Origin: BOG-908 sp964250925
GTDB lineage: Bacteria > Pseudomonadota > Alphaproteobacteria > Acetobacterales > Acetobacteraceae
Reading direction: 5' to 3'
Length of the DNA stretch: 64,000 bases
Assembly: GCA_964250925.1 (NCBI GenBank)
Contig: CAXUHU010000002.1
Span: 41,221 to 105,220, forward strand
Part shown: one piece after another, positions 44,469-52,023 of the stretch
How the letters are laid out: each line of letters begins with the position of its first letter
Position numbering within the stretch: position 1 is the first letter of the stretch
The notes under the pieces: generated by a model
Told to the model about the DNA's origin: nothing
The model's input: the letters and a program-made list of their open reading frames with translations, nothing else
The model's database searches: none
Program-made: the position numbers and the translations under genes

Positions 44469-45100
44469 TGCGAAACGCCGCAGACGGTGTTGGACGTCGG
44501 AAACGGCTCGTTAACGAAGCCGATGCTGGAGCTGGTCACATGGACCCGCGACGAACCATACATTACGGACATCGAAGGCATAAGAAGACCCACAACGGAC
44601 ACGGAAGTGTAAATCGCCTGCATGAACATGGGTGTGCTCGACCCGCTCGGCGCAAAGGCGAACCCGCTCGTGCTGAGACCACCGCCTGACATCGGAATCG
44701 AGCCAGCCCCGGTCAGAGCATTCGTATAATAGTCGGTGCCCGTCATTGGAACGAGGTTGAGGCTTATCTGACTGCAATTCAGAAACGGCGCGATAGCCGG
44801 ACACAGGCAGTTCGTCTTGAAGGTTGCGGCCGAGGTCGCAGCGTTGCCGGCCCCCGTCTGCAGTTCGCGCGCGCCCTCCTGCACGGCATAATCCAGAGCG
44901 AGCTGTGTGTATAAGTCAAAACCCACTTCGAAGAGAAAAAGTAAAAAAAGCATGAAAGGAACTGAGAGTATGGCAAACTCGAGTGCAGCTGCGGCACGTC
45001 GTGCCGATTGAAAATCCGGCTTTGCACGCTGGCGCGCGGGTCCAGAACCGCCGCTGGCCCGATTGTTCCACCCTAATAAATTTTGCGAAATCTGAGACAC
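44465..45100 (-). CDS. TadE-like pseudopilin
   Basis: 211 aa from GTG 45100. Basic leader then RAAAALEFAILSVPFMLFLLFLFEVGFDLY, the TadE signature with Glu at the conserved place, and LALDYAVQEGARELQTG. Cysteines in TNCLCPAIAPFLNCS and near the C-terminus (NTVCGVS). First gene of the tad trio. The spacer upstream contains a TGCAACG-GATTT-CGTTGCA palindrome. Confidence 0.85.
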   Translation of the reverse strand: MSQISQNLLGWNNRASGGSGPARQRAKPDFQSARRAAAALEFAILSVPFMLFLLFLFEVGFDLYTQLALDYAVQEGARELQTGAGNAATSAATFKTNCLCPAIAPFLNCSQISLNLVPMTGTDYYTNALTGAGSIPMSGGGLSTSGFAFAPSGSSTPMFMQAIYTSVSVVGLLMPSMSVMYGSSRVHVTSSSIGFVNEPFPTSNTVCGVSQ

Positions 45101-45130
45101 GGGCCAATCATAAACGAGACGATCTTACCA

Positions 45131-45149
45131 TGCAACGGATTTCGTTGCA
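45131..45149. promoter_or_regulatory. 7-bp palindrome upstream of the tad genes
   Basis: TGCAACG-GATTT-CGTTGCA, perfect, 31 bp upstream of the tadE-like start on the minus strand. It could be an operator or leader hairpin; no match to a known site. Confidence 0.3.
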
Positions 45150-45200
45150 GGAGACGCTCGATCCGCTCGTTGTCCCTTCAGGCGGGCATCGCGCGCCAGT

Positions 45201-45230
45201 CTAGCAGGACGACCGCGTCAGGTTGATCAA
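45201..45230 (+). repeat. Decayed copy of the dispersed intergenic repeat
   Basis: CTAGCAGGACGACCGCG followed by TCAGGTTGATCA keeps the order of the clear copies (CTAG, CAGGA, CGCATC, AGGTTGACC) with changes. It extends a few bases past the stop of the YcgN-type gene. Weaker than the three other copies. Confidence 0.35.
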
Positions 45231-45685
45231 CGTGCTCTAGCGTTGCGCGGACGGCGGCCCGGCCAATCCGTCACATACTGCTCCAAGTCGCCGGCCGTGC
45301 GCTCATCGATCGTCCGCCCGCGTACAGAAACGCCGGCCCGGTGCACGCTGTCGGGATCACCGGAAACGAGTGGGTGCCAGTCAGCCAACCCACGACCCTC
45401 CGCCACCCGACGGTAGGCGCAAGAGGGCGGCAGCCAATCGATCTCGGCCACTGCCTCCGGCGTCAACTGCACACAATCCGGCACGCGGCGCCGACGCTGC
45501 GCGTAGTCGCTGCAACGGCAGCTTTGGCCGTCCAGCAAGCGGCAGGCAACGTTTGTCCAGGCAATCTCGCCCGTGTCGTCGTCCCGCAGCTTGTGAAGGC
45601 AGCAGCGTCCGCACCCGTCGCAGAGCGACTCCCACTCCGTGGCGTCCATCTGCGCCAGCGTCTTGGTTTTCCAGAAAGGAGGCAT
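45227..45685 (-). CDS. YcgN-family Cys-cluster protein (UPF0260)
   Basis: 152 aa. CDGCGRCCLHKLRDDDTGEIAWTNVACRLLD and CRCSDY form the Cys-rich cluster of the YcgN/UPF0260 family, predicted to bind zinc or iron-sulfur. LPPSCAYR and W-HPL-SGD follow in the typical order. Function unestablished. The 45-bp spacer to the next upstream gene shows no clear promoter. Confidence 0.88.
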   Translation of the reverse strand: MPPFWKTKTLAQMDATEWESLCDGCGRCCLHKLRDDDTGEIAWTNVACRLLDGQSCRCSDYAQRRRRVPDCVQLTPEAVAEIDWLPPSCAYRRVAEGRGLADWHPLVSGDPDSVHRAGVSVRGRTIDERTAGDLEQYVTDWPGRRPRNARAR

Positions 45686-45730
45686 GCTTTGTTATAAGGA
45701 GCCCGATGGCTGCTGTAAGCTGCCCACCCG

Positions 45731-46339
45731 TCAACGGATGACGTAATGGATCGGCTTGAAGGCGAAGTTGTTGGATTGCAGGGCAGAGCAAGCCGTCAAG
45801 CCGATCACCAGATCCTGCTCGGCCAGGAACACGACCCTGTCGCCTGCCCGGCTCAACGGCGGATCAACCCGCAACACACCGGTGGCGCCATCCAGAACCA
45901 CGTTCATGAAAACGTTGAAGGCCACCGGTATGCGGTCCGGCGTGATGCCGTAGGGCGCTAGCGCTGCCGCCAGGTTGCCGAAACACCCGCGATGCGGCTG
46001 GGCGTCGCCGTAGATGATACGGAACGTATCGGCCGAACACGGCGTCAGTAGAAAATCGTGCCGGCCTACCGTGTCCAGGGTGATGCGCAGCAGCACGCGG
46101 CTCCGGTTGGAGTAGAGCGGATCGCCGGCGGTGAGATAGATGCGGCTAGCGTAATCCAGCGTTCGGCCCGACGAGATGACCTCGTCGGTGTCGTCCAGGC
46201 AAAAGGCTAACAGATCGGCCACCTGCTCGCCCAATGGGTCAATCACCGTCAGACTCTGGCCCCGGCGAAGGGTGAACGCCACGCCCGAGCGCGGGGCGAT
46301 CTCCTGCACAGCACCGCTGTCCCCGCCAGTCTCAATCAC
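45731..46339 (-). CDS. DUF1989 / urea carboxylase-associated family protein
   Basis: 202 aa from GTG 46339, overlapping the YqcI/YcgG stop by 8 bp (GTGATTGA); a longer frame to 46522 is antisense noise. IAPRSGVAFTLRRGQSLTVIDPLGEQVADLLAF is the DUF1989 signature, with DPxxxQVADL, then NVFMNVVL and the Cys near CSALQSNNFAFKPI. Members sit beside urea carboxylase or guanidine carboxylase, and many are linked to guanidine metabolism. Here no urea or guanidine carboxylase gene is near; the partner is a YqcI/YcgG protein. Confidence 0.83.
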   Translation of the reverse strand: MIETGGDSGAVQEIAPRSGVAFTLRRGQSLTVIDPLGEQVADLLAFCLDDTDEVISSGRTLDYASRIYLTAGDPLYSNRSRVLLRITLDTVGRHDFLLTPCSADTFRIIYGDAQPHRGCFGNLAAALAPYGITPDRIPVAFNVFMNVVLDGATGVLRVDPPLSRAGDRVVFLAEQDLVIGLTACSALQSNNFAFKPIHYVIR

Positions 46340-47042
46340 CGGGCGGCGCTTTCGATAAGGCCCGCCCCGAATCGCGCTGGAACGGGCATCGCCAATCCTC
46401 GCCGACGATGCGCCCGCTATACTGGCGAGCCTCAGAACTCTCGCCGTAGCGCGACAGCATGGGGTTGATCGAGCCTGCGAGTGCCTCGTCGCGCGACAAG
46501 ATGCTCGACCGCAGGCGGTCATAGGCGCCCTGAAGGCGCAGCTGCTCGAACTGGTCGTGCAGGTTGAAGATCATCACCGGGGCAGCGAACCGGCGCGCCG
46601 GCCGGCTCGCCTGAGGGTGCAGCCCCACGATGAAGAACGCCTCGCCGCCAAAGCTGAGAGAGAAATGGGTGTCGTGCGGGTCGGCGCTCACGCGCTCGTC
46701 GTACGGCTTGCCGTTCCAAGCATCCTTGTCGGATAGCGATTGCGCCCGCTCCCACAAATGATGCTCGAAAGCGGTCTCCGACAGGCTGCGCGGGCCCTCG
46801 AACACCACCGCGAAGCTGCGGAACAGGGTCGGCGCCTCGCGGTAGCTCTCGACGAAATCGAGCAGCAGAGGATAGATGCGCAAGTCGTCCCAGGCGGAGG
46901 TGATATCCCTCGCCACAACGATGGCGAGTTGATTGCGCGCCATGGCCGATTTGGCCCCGACGCAGGGAAACACCGGATCCGCGATGAAGTCGCGCAAATC
47001 CAAGGCCAGGGGGTGGTCCTGGTCGCAGGTCTCGATCAGCAT
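46332..47042 (-). CDS. YqcI/YcgG family protein (possible heme-dependent guanidino N-hydroxylase)
   Basis: 236 aa from ATG 47042 with GGGAA about eight bases upstream. FIADPVFPCVGAKSAMARNQLAI at the N-terminus, YRE and LSFGGEAFFIVGLHPQASRPARRFAAPVMIFNLHDQFEQLRLQG in the centre are YqcI/YcgG (PF08892) signatures. Known members include DcsA (D-cycloserine pathway, arginine N-hydroxylation) and GntA of guanitoxin synthesis, so the likely chemistry is oxidation of a guanidino group with heme. The substrate here is not determined. It is translationally coupled to a DUF1989 gene. Confidence 0.82.
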   Translation of the reverse strand: MLIETCDQDHPLALDLRDFIADPVFPCVGAKSAMARNQLAIVVARDITSAWDDLRIYPLLLDFVESYREAPTLFRSFAVVFEGPRSLSETAFEHHLWERAQSLSDKDAWNGKPYDERVSADPHDTHFSLSFGGEAFFIVGLHPQASRPARRFAAPVMIFNLHDQFEQLRLQGAYDRLRSSILSRDEALAGSINPMLSRYGESSEARQYSGRIVGEDWRCPFQRDSGRALSKAPPGD

Positions 47043-47382
47043 GTAAGCGTTCCCAGCCGTGTTACTTTTCGTTCAGGCGCAACGCGGCGTGTTCGCCCTG
47101 GTTGAACCAAGTGGCCTGGATGATCTCTCGATCAACCGCAAGCCGGCGGCCAGCCTGGTGCCGCGCTATCGTGTTCACGCTAGATTGTAGTAACCGTCAG
47201 AGCGGGCAGGGCAGTCGAAAGCGCGGAGATCCGGATACCGGCCGCTGACCGCCTTGGCATCGAGCGGTCAAAACCGCTTGCTAGCCGACGAACGGCGGCG
47301 GGCCATCTAAGGCGAACGGCCGCCTTGCTCGATAGAATGGCGGCACCAGCCCGCGTCACCCTGAAGGACTATCTCACCCCCT
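47043..47382. promoter_or_regulatory. 340-bp divergent spacer with two inverted repeats
   Basis: Between the YqcI/YcgG gene and the outer-membrane factor. AGCGGT-CAAA-ACCGCT (47263-47278) and AAGGCG-6 nt-CGCCTT (47309-47326) are perfect inverted repeats within 120 bp of the efflux start and may be operator or leader hairpins. No ORF or guanidine riboswitch signature was seen in it. Confidence 0.35.
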
Positions 47383-48936
47383 ATGCTGTCGCCTTCCATA
47401 GTACGCGTCGTCGCAGGTGCGGCGGTTCTGGTGTTGTTCGGCTGTGGGGTAGGCCCGCGCTACCATCGCCCCGCGCTGGACATACCGGCGGCGTTCACCA
47501 CGGCTGGCGCGGGCCAGCCCGCGCCGCGCCCGCCCACGGATTGGTGGCGCGGCTTCGGCGCGCCGGAGCTGGACCGGCTAATCGATCGGGCAGCGGCCAA
47601 CAGCCCCGACGTGCAGGCGGCCGCGGCGCGGATCATCCAGGCCGATCAGGCGTCCCGCGTGGCTGGCAGCCCGTTGCTGCCCGGCGTCACCGGCTCGCTG
47701 TCGCAAAACTACACACGCAGCGGCACCGGCGCGGGCGGCTTCGGCAGCTTCACCAGCCTGGGCAGCACGGGGCTGACCGGCGGCAGCACGGGCACCGGCG
47801 GCAGCACCACCGGCAGCGGTGCCAGCACGGGCACGATCAGCACCGGCAGCTTGGCCAGCCTGTTCGGCGGCGGCCACCATTATACGGATACGCGCAGCTA
47901 CTCCGCCGAGTTGTCGGCATCCTACGAAGTCGATTTCTGGGGCAAGAATCTCGATGCGCTGCGTGCCGCGCAGGCCAGCGCGCTAGCCAGCCGGTTCGAC
48001 GCACAGACGGTGTGGCTCACCACGTCCAGCTCGATCGCCAATACCTACTTCCAGGCGCTGGGCTATCGCGACCGATTAGCGATCGCGCACAACAACCTGA
48101 AGACCGCCTCCGACGTCCTGGACGCCTTTCGCGGCCGGTTGAGCGTGGGCACCGCAACCCTGCTCGATGTCAGCCAGCAGGAAGCGCTGGTGGCCGGCTT
48201 CCGTGCGCAAATCCCCGCTCTGCGCAGCCAATATCAGCAAGAGGTGCTGGCACTCGGCGTCCTGGTAGGCGAACCGCCGGAACGCATCGTGCTGAGCCCG
48301 GCGCCGCTCACCAAGCTCAGCCTGCCGCCCATCGATCCCGGCCTGCCCTCGGCACTGCTGCGGCGCCGGCCGGATGTGGCCAACGCCGAAGAGCAGCTGG
48401 TGTCGCAGAACCAGATCGTCCGGCAGGACGTGGCCAATTTCTATCCCTCGCTGCAACTCACCGCGTCCGGCGGGCTGTCCAGCACAGCGCTGTCGATGAT
48501 CACCGGGCCCGGCACGGTGGTGGCCAGCCTGGCCAGCTCGCTCGCCCAAACGATCTTCGACAACGGCCTGAAAGGCGGCACGCTGGGCGAGGCGCGCGGC
48601 CGCTACCGCGAGCTTTCCGCGGATTACGTCAAGGCCGTGCTGCAGGCGCTGACCGACACCGAAACGGCGCTGACCCAGACCACCTTCACCGCCGAGCAGG
48701 AAGCGCTCGAGGCCGAAGCGGTACGCACCGCCCAGCGTTCGTCCGACATCGCCCATGCGCAGCTTGGCGTGGGCACGGTCGATATCGTGACGGTGCTCAA
48801 CACCCAGACAACGCTGTTCGGCGACCAGGATACGCTGGCACAGGTTCGTGTGGCCCGGTTCCTCGCCGTCGTCTCACTCTATAAGGCACTGGGCGGCGGC
48901 TGGAGCCGCGAACTGACGGAGCATCCTCCCGCATGA
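47383..48936 (+). CDS. RND outer-membrane factor, NodT/OprM-type lipoprotein
   Basis: 517 aa. Lipobox LFGC near residue 21; GPRYHRPALDIPAAF is the OprM-type N-terminus. TolC-fold helices with repeated motifs (AAARIIQADQASRVAG, SYEVDFWGKNLDAL, PPIDPGLPSALLRRRPDVANAEEQL). A Gly/Ser/Thr-rich stretch of about 50 residues (about 105-160) sits where the first outer-membrane loop should be. It exports drugs or small molecules through the outer membrane. ATG 47383; the adaptor overlaps its stop. Confidence 0.93.
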   Translation: MLSPSIVRVVAGAAVLVLFGCGVGPRYHRPALDIPAAFTTAGAGQPAPRPPTDWWRGFGAPELDRLIDRAAANSPDVQAAAARIIQADQASRVAGSPLLPGVTGSLSQNYTRSGTGAGGFGSFTSLGSTGLTGGSTGTGGSTTGSGASTGTISTGSLASLFGGGHHYTDTRSYSAELSASYEVDFWGKNLDALRAAQASALASRFDAQTVWLTTSSSIANTYFQALGYRDRLAIAHNNLKTASDVLDAFRGRLSVGTATLLDVSQQEALVAGFRAQIPALRSQYQQEVLALGVLVGEPPERIVLSPAPLTKLSLPPIDPGLPSALLRRRPDVANAEEQLVSQNQIVRQDVANFYPSLQLTASGGLSSTALSMITGPGTVVASLASSLAQTIFDNGLKGGTLGEARGRYRELSADYVKAVLQALTDTETALTQTTFTAEQEALEAEAVRTAQRSSDIAHAQLGVGTVDIVTVLNTQTTLFGDQDTLAQVRVARFLAVVSLYKALGGGWSRELTEHPPA

Positions 48937-50135
48937 AGCGCTTCCTCGCCGCCCTGATCCTAGGGCTGGCCATCATCGGGGGCCTAGTCTGGCTGCGCTC
49001 CGGCGGTCACCAGGCCAAGCCAGACGTCGCCGATACCGCCATCCCGGTCAGCACCGCCATCGCCAGCGTGGCCGACGTGCCATTGACGGTGGACGGCATC
49101 GGCACGGTGCAGGCGCTCAACACGGTCAACATCAAGCCGATGGTCGATGGCCCGCTGACCGAAATTCGCTTCCGCGAGGGACAGGACGTACGGGCGGGTG
49201 ACGTGCTCGCCCGTATCGACGCCCGCACCTACCAGGCCGCCTACGACCAGGCGGTGGCCAAGAAGGCGCAGGACGAGGCGACGCTGGCCAATGCGCAGCG
49301 CGACCTGGGCCGCTACGACAAGCTGGCGCGCAACCAGTATGGCACCGCCCAACAGGCCGACACGCAACGTTCGTCGGTGGCGCAGGGCGAGGCGCTGGTG
49401 CGCCAGGACCAGGCCCAGGTGGATTCTGCGCGCACTAACCTGAGCTACACGACAATTGCCGCGCCGGTGGACGGCCGCACCGGCATACGCCAGGTCGATC
49501 TGGGCAACCTAGTGCACAGCACGGACGTGACGCCGCTGACGGTAGTGACGACGCTGCGACCGATCTCCGTGGTGTTTACACTGCCGCAGCAGACGCTGCC
49601 GCAGGTGGCGGCGGCCATCGAGGCAAGCCGTTCGACGGGCGGCGCCCTGGTATTGGCGCTGCCGCAGGATACCGGGCCGGACGATAACGGGACCGGTTCT
49701 GGCGACCCGGCAGCGCAACCGCCGGTGCTGGATCGGGGCCATGTGGCCGTGCTGGACAATCAGGTCGATCAGAACACGGGCACCATCAAACTAAAGGCGA
49801 CCTTCCCCAACCCTGCGCTGCGGCTGTGGCCAGGCGCGTTCGTGAACGTAAGGCTGGCGCTACGCGTCGATCGTGGCGTGATAACCATCCCCACGGCTGC
49901 GGTGCAGCGTGGCCCCCAGGGTGCGTTCGTCTTCACACTGGGCGCCGATGACATCGCGCATCGCCATCCCATTACCGTGGCCAGGCTGGACGAGGTGCGG
50001 GCCGTCGTGTCCTCCGGGTTGCTGGCCGGCGACCGGGTGGTAACCGATGGGGCATCGCGCCTTACCGAGGGCAGCCACGTACGCCGGCTTTCCACAGATA
50101 CGCGCCCAGTCGATCCGACCATGCCGCGCGGCTAG
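48933..50135 (+). CDS. RND periplasmic adaptor (MdtA-like)
   Basis: 400 aa, coupled to the previous gene (ATGA). Signal/anchor helix (about 5-22), then lipoyl-like VQALNTVNIKPMVDGPLTEIRFREGQDVRAGDVLARIDARTYQAAYDQA, alpha-hairpin, beta-barrel and C-terminal domains, which is the MdtA pattern. MdtA homologues are normally followed by the pump genes mdtB/mdtC; here no pump gene follows. It may work with the RND permease at 20590 or with one elsewhere. Confidence 0.93.
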   Translation: MKRFLAALILGLAIIGGLVWLRSGGHQAKPDVADTAIPVSTAIASVADVPLTVDGIGTVQALNTVNIKPMVDGPLTEIRFREGQDVRAGDVLARIDARTYQAAYDQAVAKKAQDEATLANAQRDLGRYDKLARNQYGTAQQADTQRSSVAQGEALVRQDQAQVDSARTNLSYTTIAAPVDGRTGIRQVDLGNLVHSTDVTPLTVVTTLRPISVVFTLPQQTLPQVAAAIEASRSTGGALVLALPQDTGPDDNGTGSGDPAAQPPVLDRGHVAVLDNQVDQNTGTIKLKATFPNPALRLWPGAFVNVRLALRVDRGVITIPTAAVQRGPQGAFVFTLGADDIAHRHPITVARLDEVRAVVSSGLLAGDRVVTDGASRLTEGSHVRRLSTDTRPVDPTMPRG

Positions 50136-50410
50136 AGCGTGACAGGTTCGGTTCGCCTGCCCTCCCACTTTCCCTTGTAATGTCAGGGCATCATCGCATC
50201 AGGTTGACCTTCAACCGGTAGAGGGGTTCGCCAGCCAGACAAAGACAGTAGGTCAACGAGCGCTTCGGCTGCCCCGAGCCATTGTGTTTCAGCAACAGTT
50301 TCCAAGCGAGACGTGTGTGTGTTGCGCGGCGTAACTACAAAATCATCCGTTGTCGTGACAAAACGATAGCCAGCGCGATCCGGCCATGATATCAGTCTTA
50401 TCACGAAAAC
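50136..50410. other. Spacer after the efflux operon, holding a repeat copy
   Basis: Holds copy B of the dispersed repeat (50186-50218) shortly after the adaptor stop. A 73-codon GTG-started frame on the minus strand (50183-50404) ends inside that repeat; it has no recognisable family and is not counted as a gene. Nothing else is seen. Confidence 0.5.
50186..50218 (+). repeat. Dispersed intergenic repeat, copy B
   Basis: GGGCATCATCGCATC followed by AGGTTGACCTTCAACCGG; differs from copy A by a few bases in the left half. It is in the forward orientation relative to the window. Confidence 0.7.
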
Positions 50411-50695
50411 GTGATGTGGGCAGACATGGAACAGAGCTTCGCGATAGGCGCACCCGAGCTAGCCGGCTTCAGCATGTTGGGGGCGACCGCTGGCGCTTCG
50501 CTATCGACTTGGCTGACTCCAGGCGCCGGCACCCATGTTGCGGCTGGTTGCGCTGCCGGTGCGGTCGTCCTGCCCATCATCTGTATGCTGCCGCAACTGG
50601 TTGCTGCCATCGGCCGCTGGCTGCCTGTCGCTCCGCAGTTTGCGGGTGTAAAATTCGACCGCAATCACCTGGCCGAGGGCGACAATCCCGCCTGA
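50411..50695 (+). CDS. Small hypothetical membrane protein (uncertain)
   Basis: Up to 94 aa from GTG 50411 (or ATG 50426). Hydrophobic stretches (GATAGASLSTWLTPGAG, CAAGAVVLPIICMLPQLVAAIG) suggest one or two membrane helices, with a charged C-terminal tail. No good ribosome binding site and no family. It occupies an otherwise empty 655-bp spacer. It could be chance coding; codon use is similar to neighbours. Confidence 0.4.
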   Translation: MMWADMEQSFAIGAPELAGFSMLGATAGASLSTWLTPGAGTHVAAGCAAGAVVLPIICMLPQLVAAIGRWLPVAPQFAGVKFDRNHLAEGDNPA

Positions 50696-50791
50696 ATTAT
50701 CCCCTTCATGTCCCGACTGGCAGCGCGCACGCAAGCGGCTGTTCTTGAAACGCAGGCGACCCCTGCCTGGAACGCGCCTGCCGGTCGACGG

Positions 50792-51949
50792 TCACCCCGA
50801 AAAGCGCATCAGCCGCGCCGCAGCGTCGCGCATCTCCGCCTCCGGTCCGCAATAGCTGAAGCGCACGAAGCTCTGCCCTCTTGCACGGTCGAAATCGATG
50901 CCCGGGCTGGTCGCCACACCGGTTTCGGCCAGCACCCGCGCACAGAACGCGGCGCTGTCGTTGGTCCGGTCCGACACGTCGGCGTAGATGTAGAAGGCGC
51001 CCTCGGCGGGCGAGAGCCGGGCGAATCCTGCACGGGGCAGCGCCTCAACCAAATAGTCGCGATTGCGCCGGTAGGCGGCAACGTTGCAAGCAAGCTCGGC
51101 ATGACACGCGAACGAGGCCTCGGCCGCAACCTGGCTGACATGCGGGGCGCTGATGAACAGGTTTTGCGCCAAGCACTCGACCGGGCGCACGAGGTCGTTC
51201 GGCAGCACCATCCAGCCAACGCGCCAGCCAGTCATCGAGAAATACTTCGAAAAGCTGTTTATCACGACAGCGCCGGGGATTGCGGCGGCCGTACTGGGCA
51301 CCTCGCCATAGGTCAGGCCGTGATAGATCTCATCGGAGATCAGGCGCGTACCATGGCGGCCACACCACCCGGCCAAGGCCGCAAACGCATCCTGATGCAG
51401 CATGGAGCCCACCGGATTGCACGGGCTCGCCACGATCAGCCCCTGCGGCGGCGGATCCAGCCGGTCCAGCATCGCCACCGTCGGCTGGAAACCCGTTTGT
51501 ATGTCGGCCTGCAGGACGACCGGTTCGATACCGAGCGAGACCAGGATGTTCACGTAGGGCGGGTAGAAGGGTGCAGCCAACGCCACCCGATCCCCCCGGT
51601 CGAAGGCTGCCAGGAAGGCAAGTGGAAACGCCCCGGATGCGCCTGTCGTGACCGCGATCCGATGGCGCGGGACGGATACGCCGTAATAGTCCTGGTAGTG
51701 GGCGGCGATCCGCTCGCGCAGCGAGACAAGGCCGAACGCCTCCGTGTAGCCCAGCGGCCGCCCTGACTGCAGCGCTGCTTGGACCGCGGCCACGGCGCCG
51801 GACGGTGCACCGGTGCCCGGCTGCCCCACCTCCATGTGGATCACATGTGGCGTTCCGGGCGGTGCCGCGGCCTGCTGCGCGTTGGCGGCAGCGATAACGT
51901 CCATGACGTGGAACGGAGCAACAGCCGCCGCCTTGCCGACCTTGAGCAT
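50792..51949 (-). CDS. PLP-dependent aminotransferase, class I/II
   Basis: 385 aa from ATG 51949. PLP fold: HMEVGQPGTGAP near the N-terminus, TTGASGAFPLAFLAAFDRGD, SPCNPVGSM and the PLP-lysine block NSFSKYFSMTGWRVGWM; the conserved Arg near the C-terminus lies in FVRFSYCGPEAEM. Similar to aspartate/aromatic-type transaminases; the substrate cannot be read from sequence. A dispersed repeat copy lies just upstream of the start (51960-51995). Confidence 0.88.
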   Translation of the reverse strand: MLKVGKAAAVAPFHVMDVIAAANAQQAAAPPGTPHVIHMEVGQPGTGAPSGAVAAVQAALQSGRPLGYTEAFGLVSLRERIAAHYQDYYGVSVPRHRIAVTTGASGAFPLAFLAAFDRGDRVALAAPFYPPYVNILVSLGIEPVVLQADIQTGFQPTVAMLDRLDPPPQGLIVASPCNPVGSMLHQDAFAALAGWCGRHGTRLISDEIYHGLTYGEVPSTAAAIPGAVVINSFSKYFSMTGWRVGWMVLPNDLVRPVECLAQNLFISAPHVSQVAAEASFACHAELACNVAAYRRNRDYLVEALPRAGFARLSPAEGAFYIYADVSDRTNDSAAFCARVLAETGVATSPGIDFDRARGQSFVRFSYCGPEAEMRDAAARLMRFSG

Positions 51950-51959
51950 GGCGCGCCCG

Positions 51960-51995
51960 CTAGAGCAGGATCGCATCGGATTGACCTTCGACCGC
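51960..51995 (+). repeat. Dispersed intergenic repeat, copy C
   Basis: CTAGAGCAGGATCGCATC followed by GGATTGACCTTCGACCGC; closest in the left half to copy A (CTAGAGCA-GATCGCATC). It lies between the aminotransferase start and the gamma-glutamyltransferase stop. Confidence 0.7.
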
Positions 51996-52023
51996 GACGA
52001 ACATGCTCGCCAAATACGGCGCT

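Noticed and set aside
46340..46522. Longer DUF1989 frame from 46522
   Set aside because: The extra residues are Arg/Ser-rich, overlap the YqcI/YcgG coding region in another frame, and precede the real domain; GTG 46339 gives a complete domain.
47043..47382. Guanidine riboswitch upstream of the YqcI/YcgG pair
   Set aside because: I looked for conserved ykkC/mini-ykkC ACGR-type stems ahead of 47042 on the minus strand and saw none; a covariance search would be decisive.
50183..50404. 73-codon minus-strand frame ending in a repeat
   Set aside because: No ribosome binding site, no family, and its 3' end is inside the dispersed repeat.
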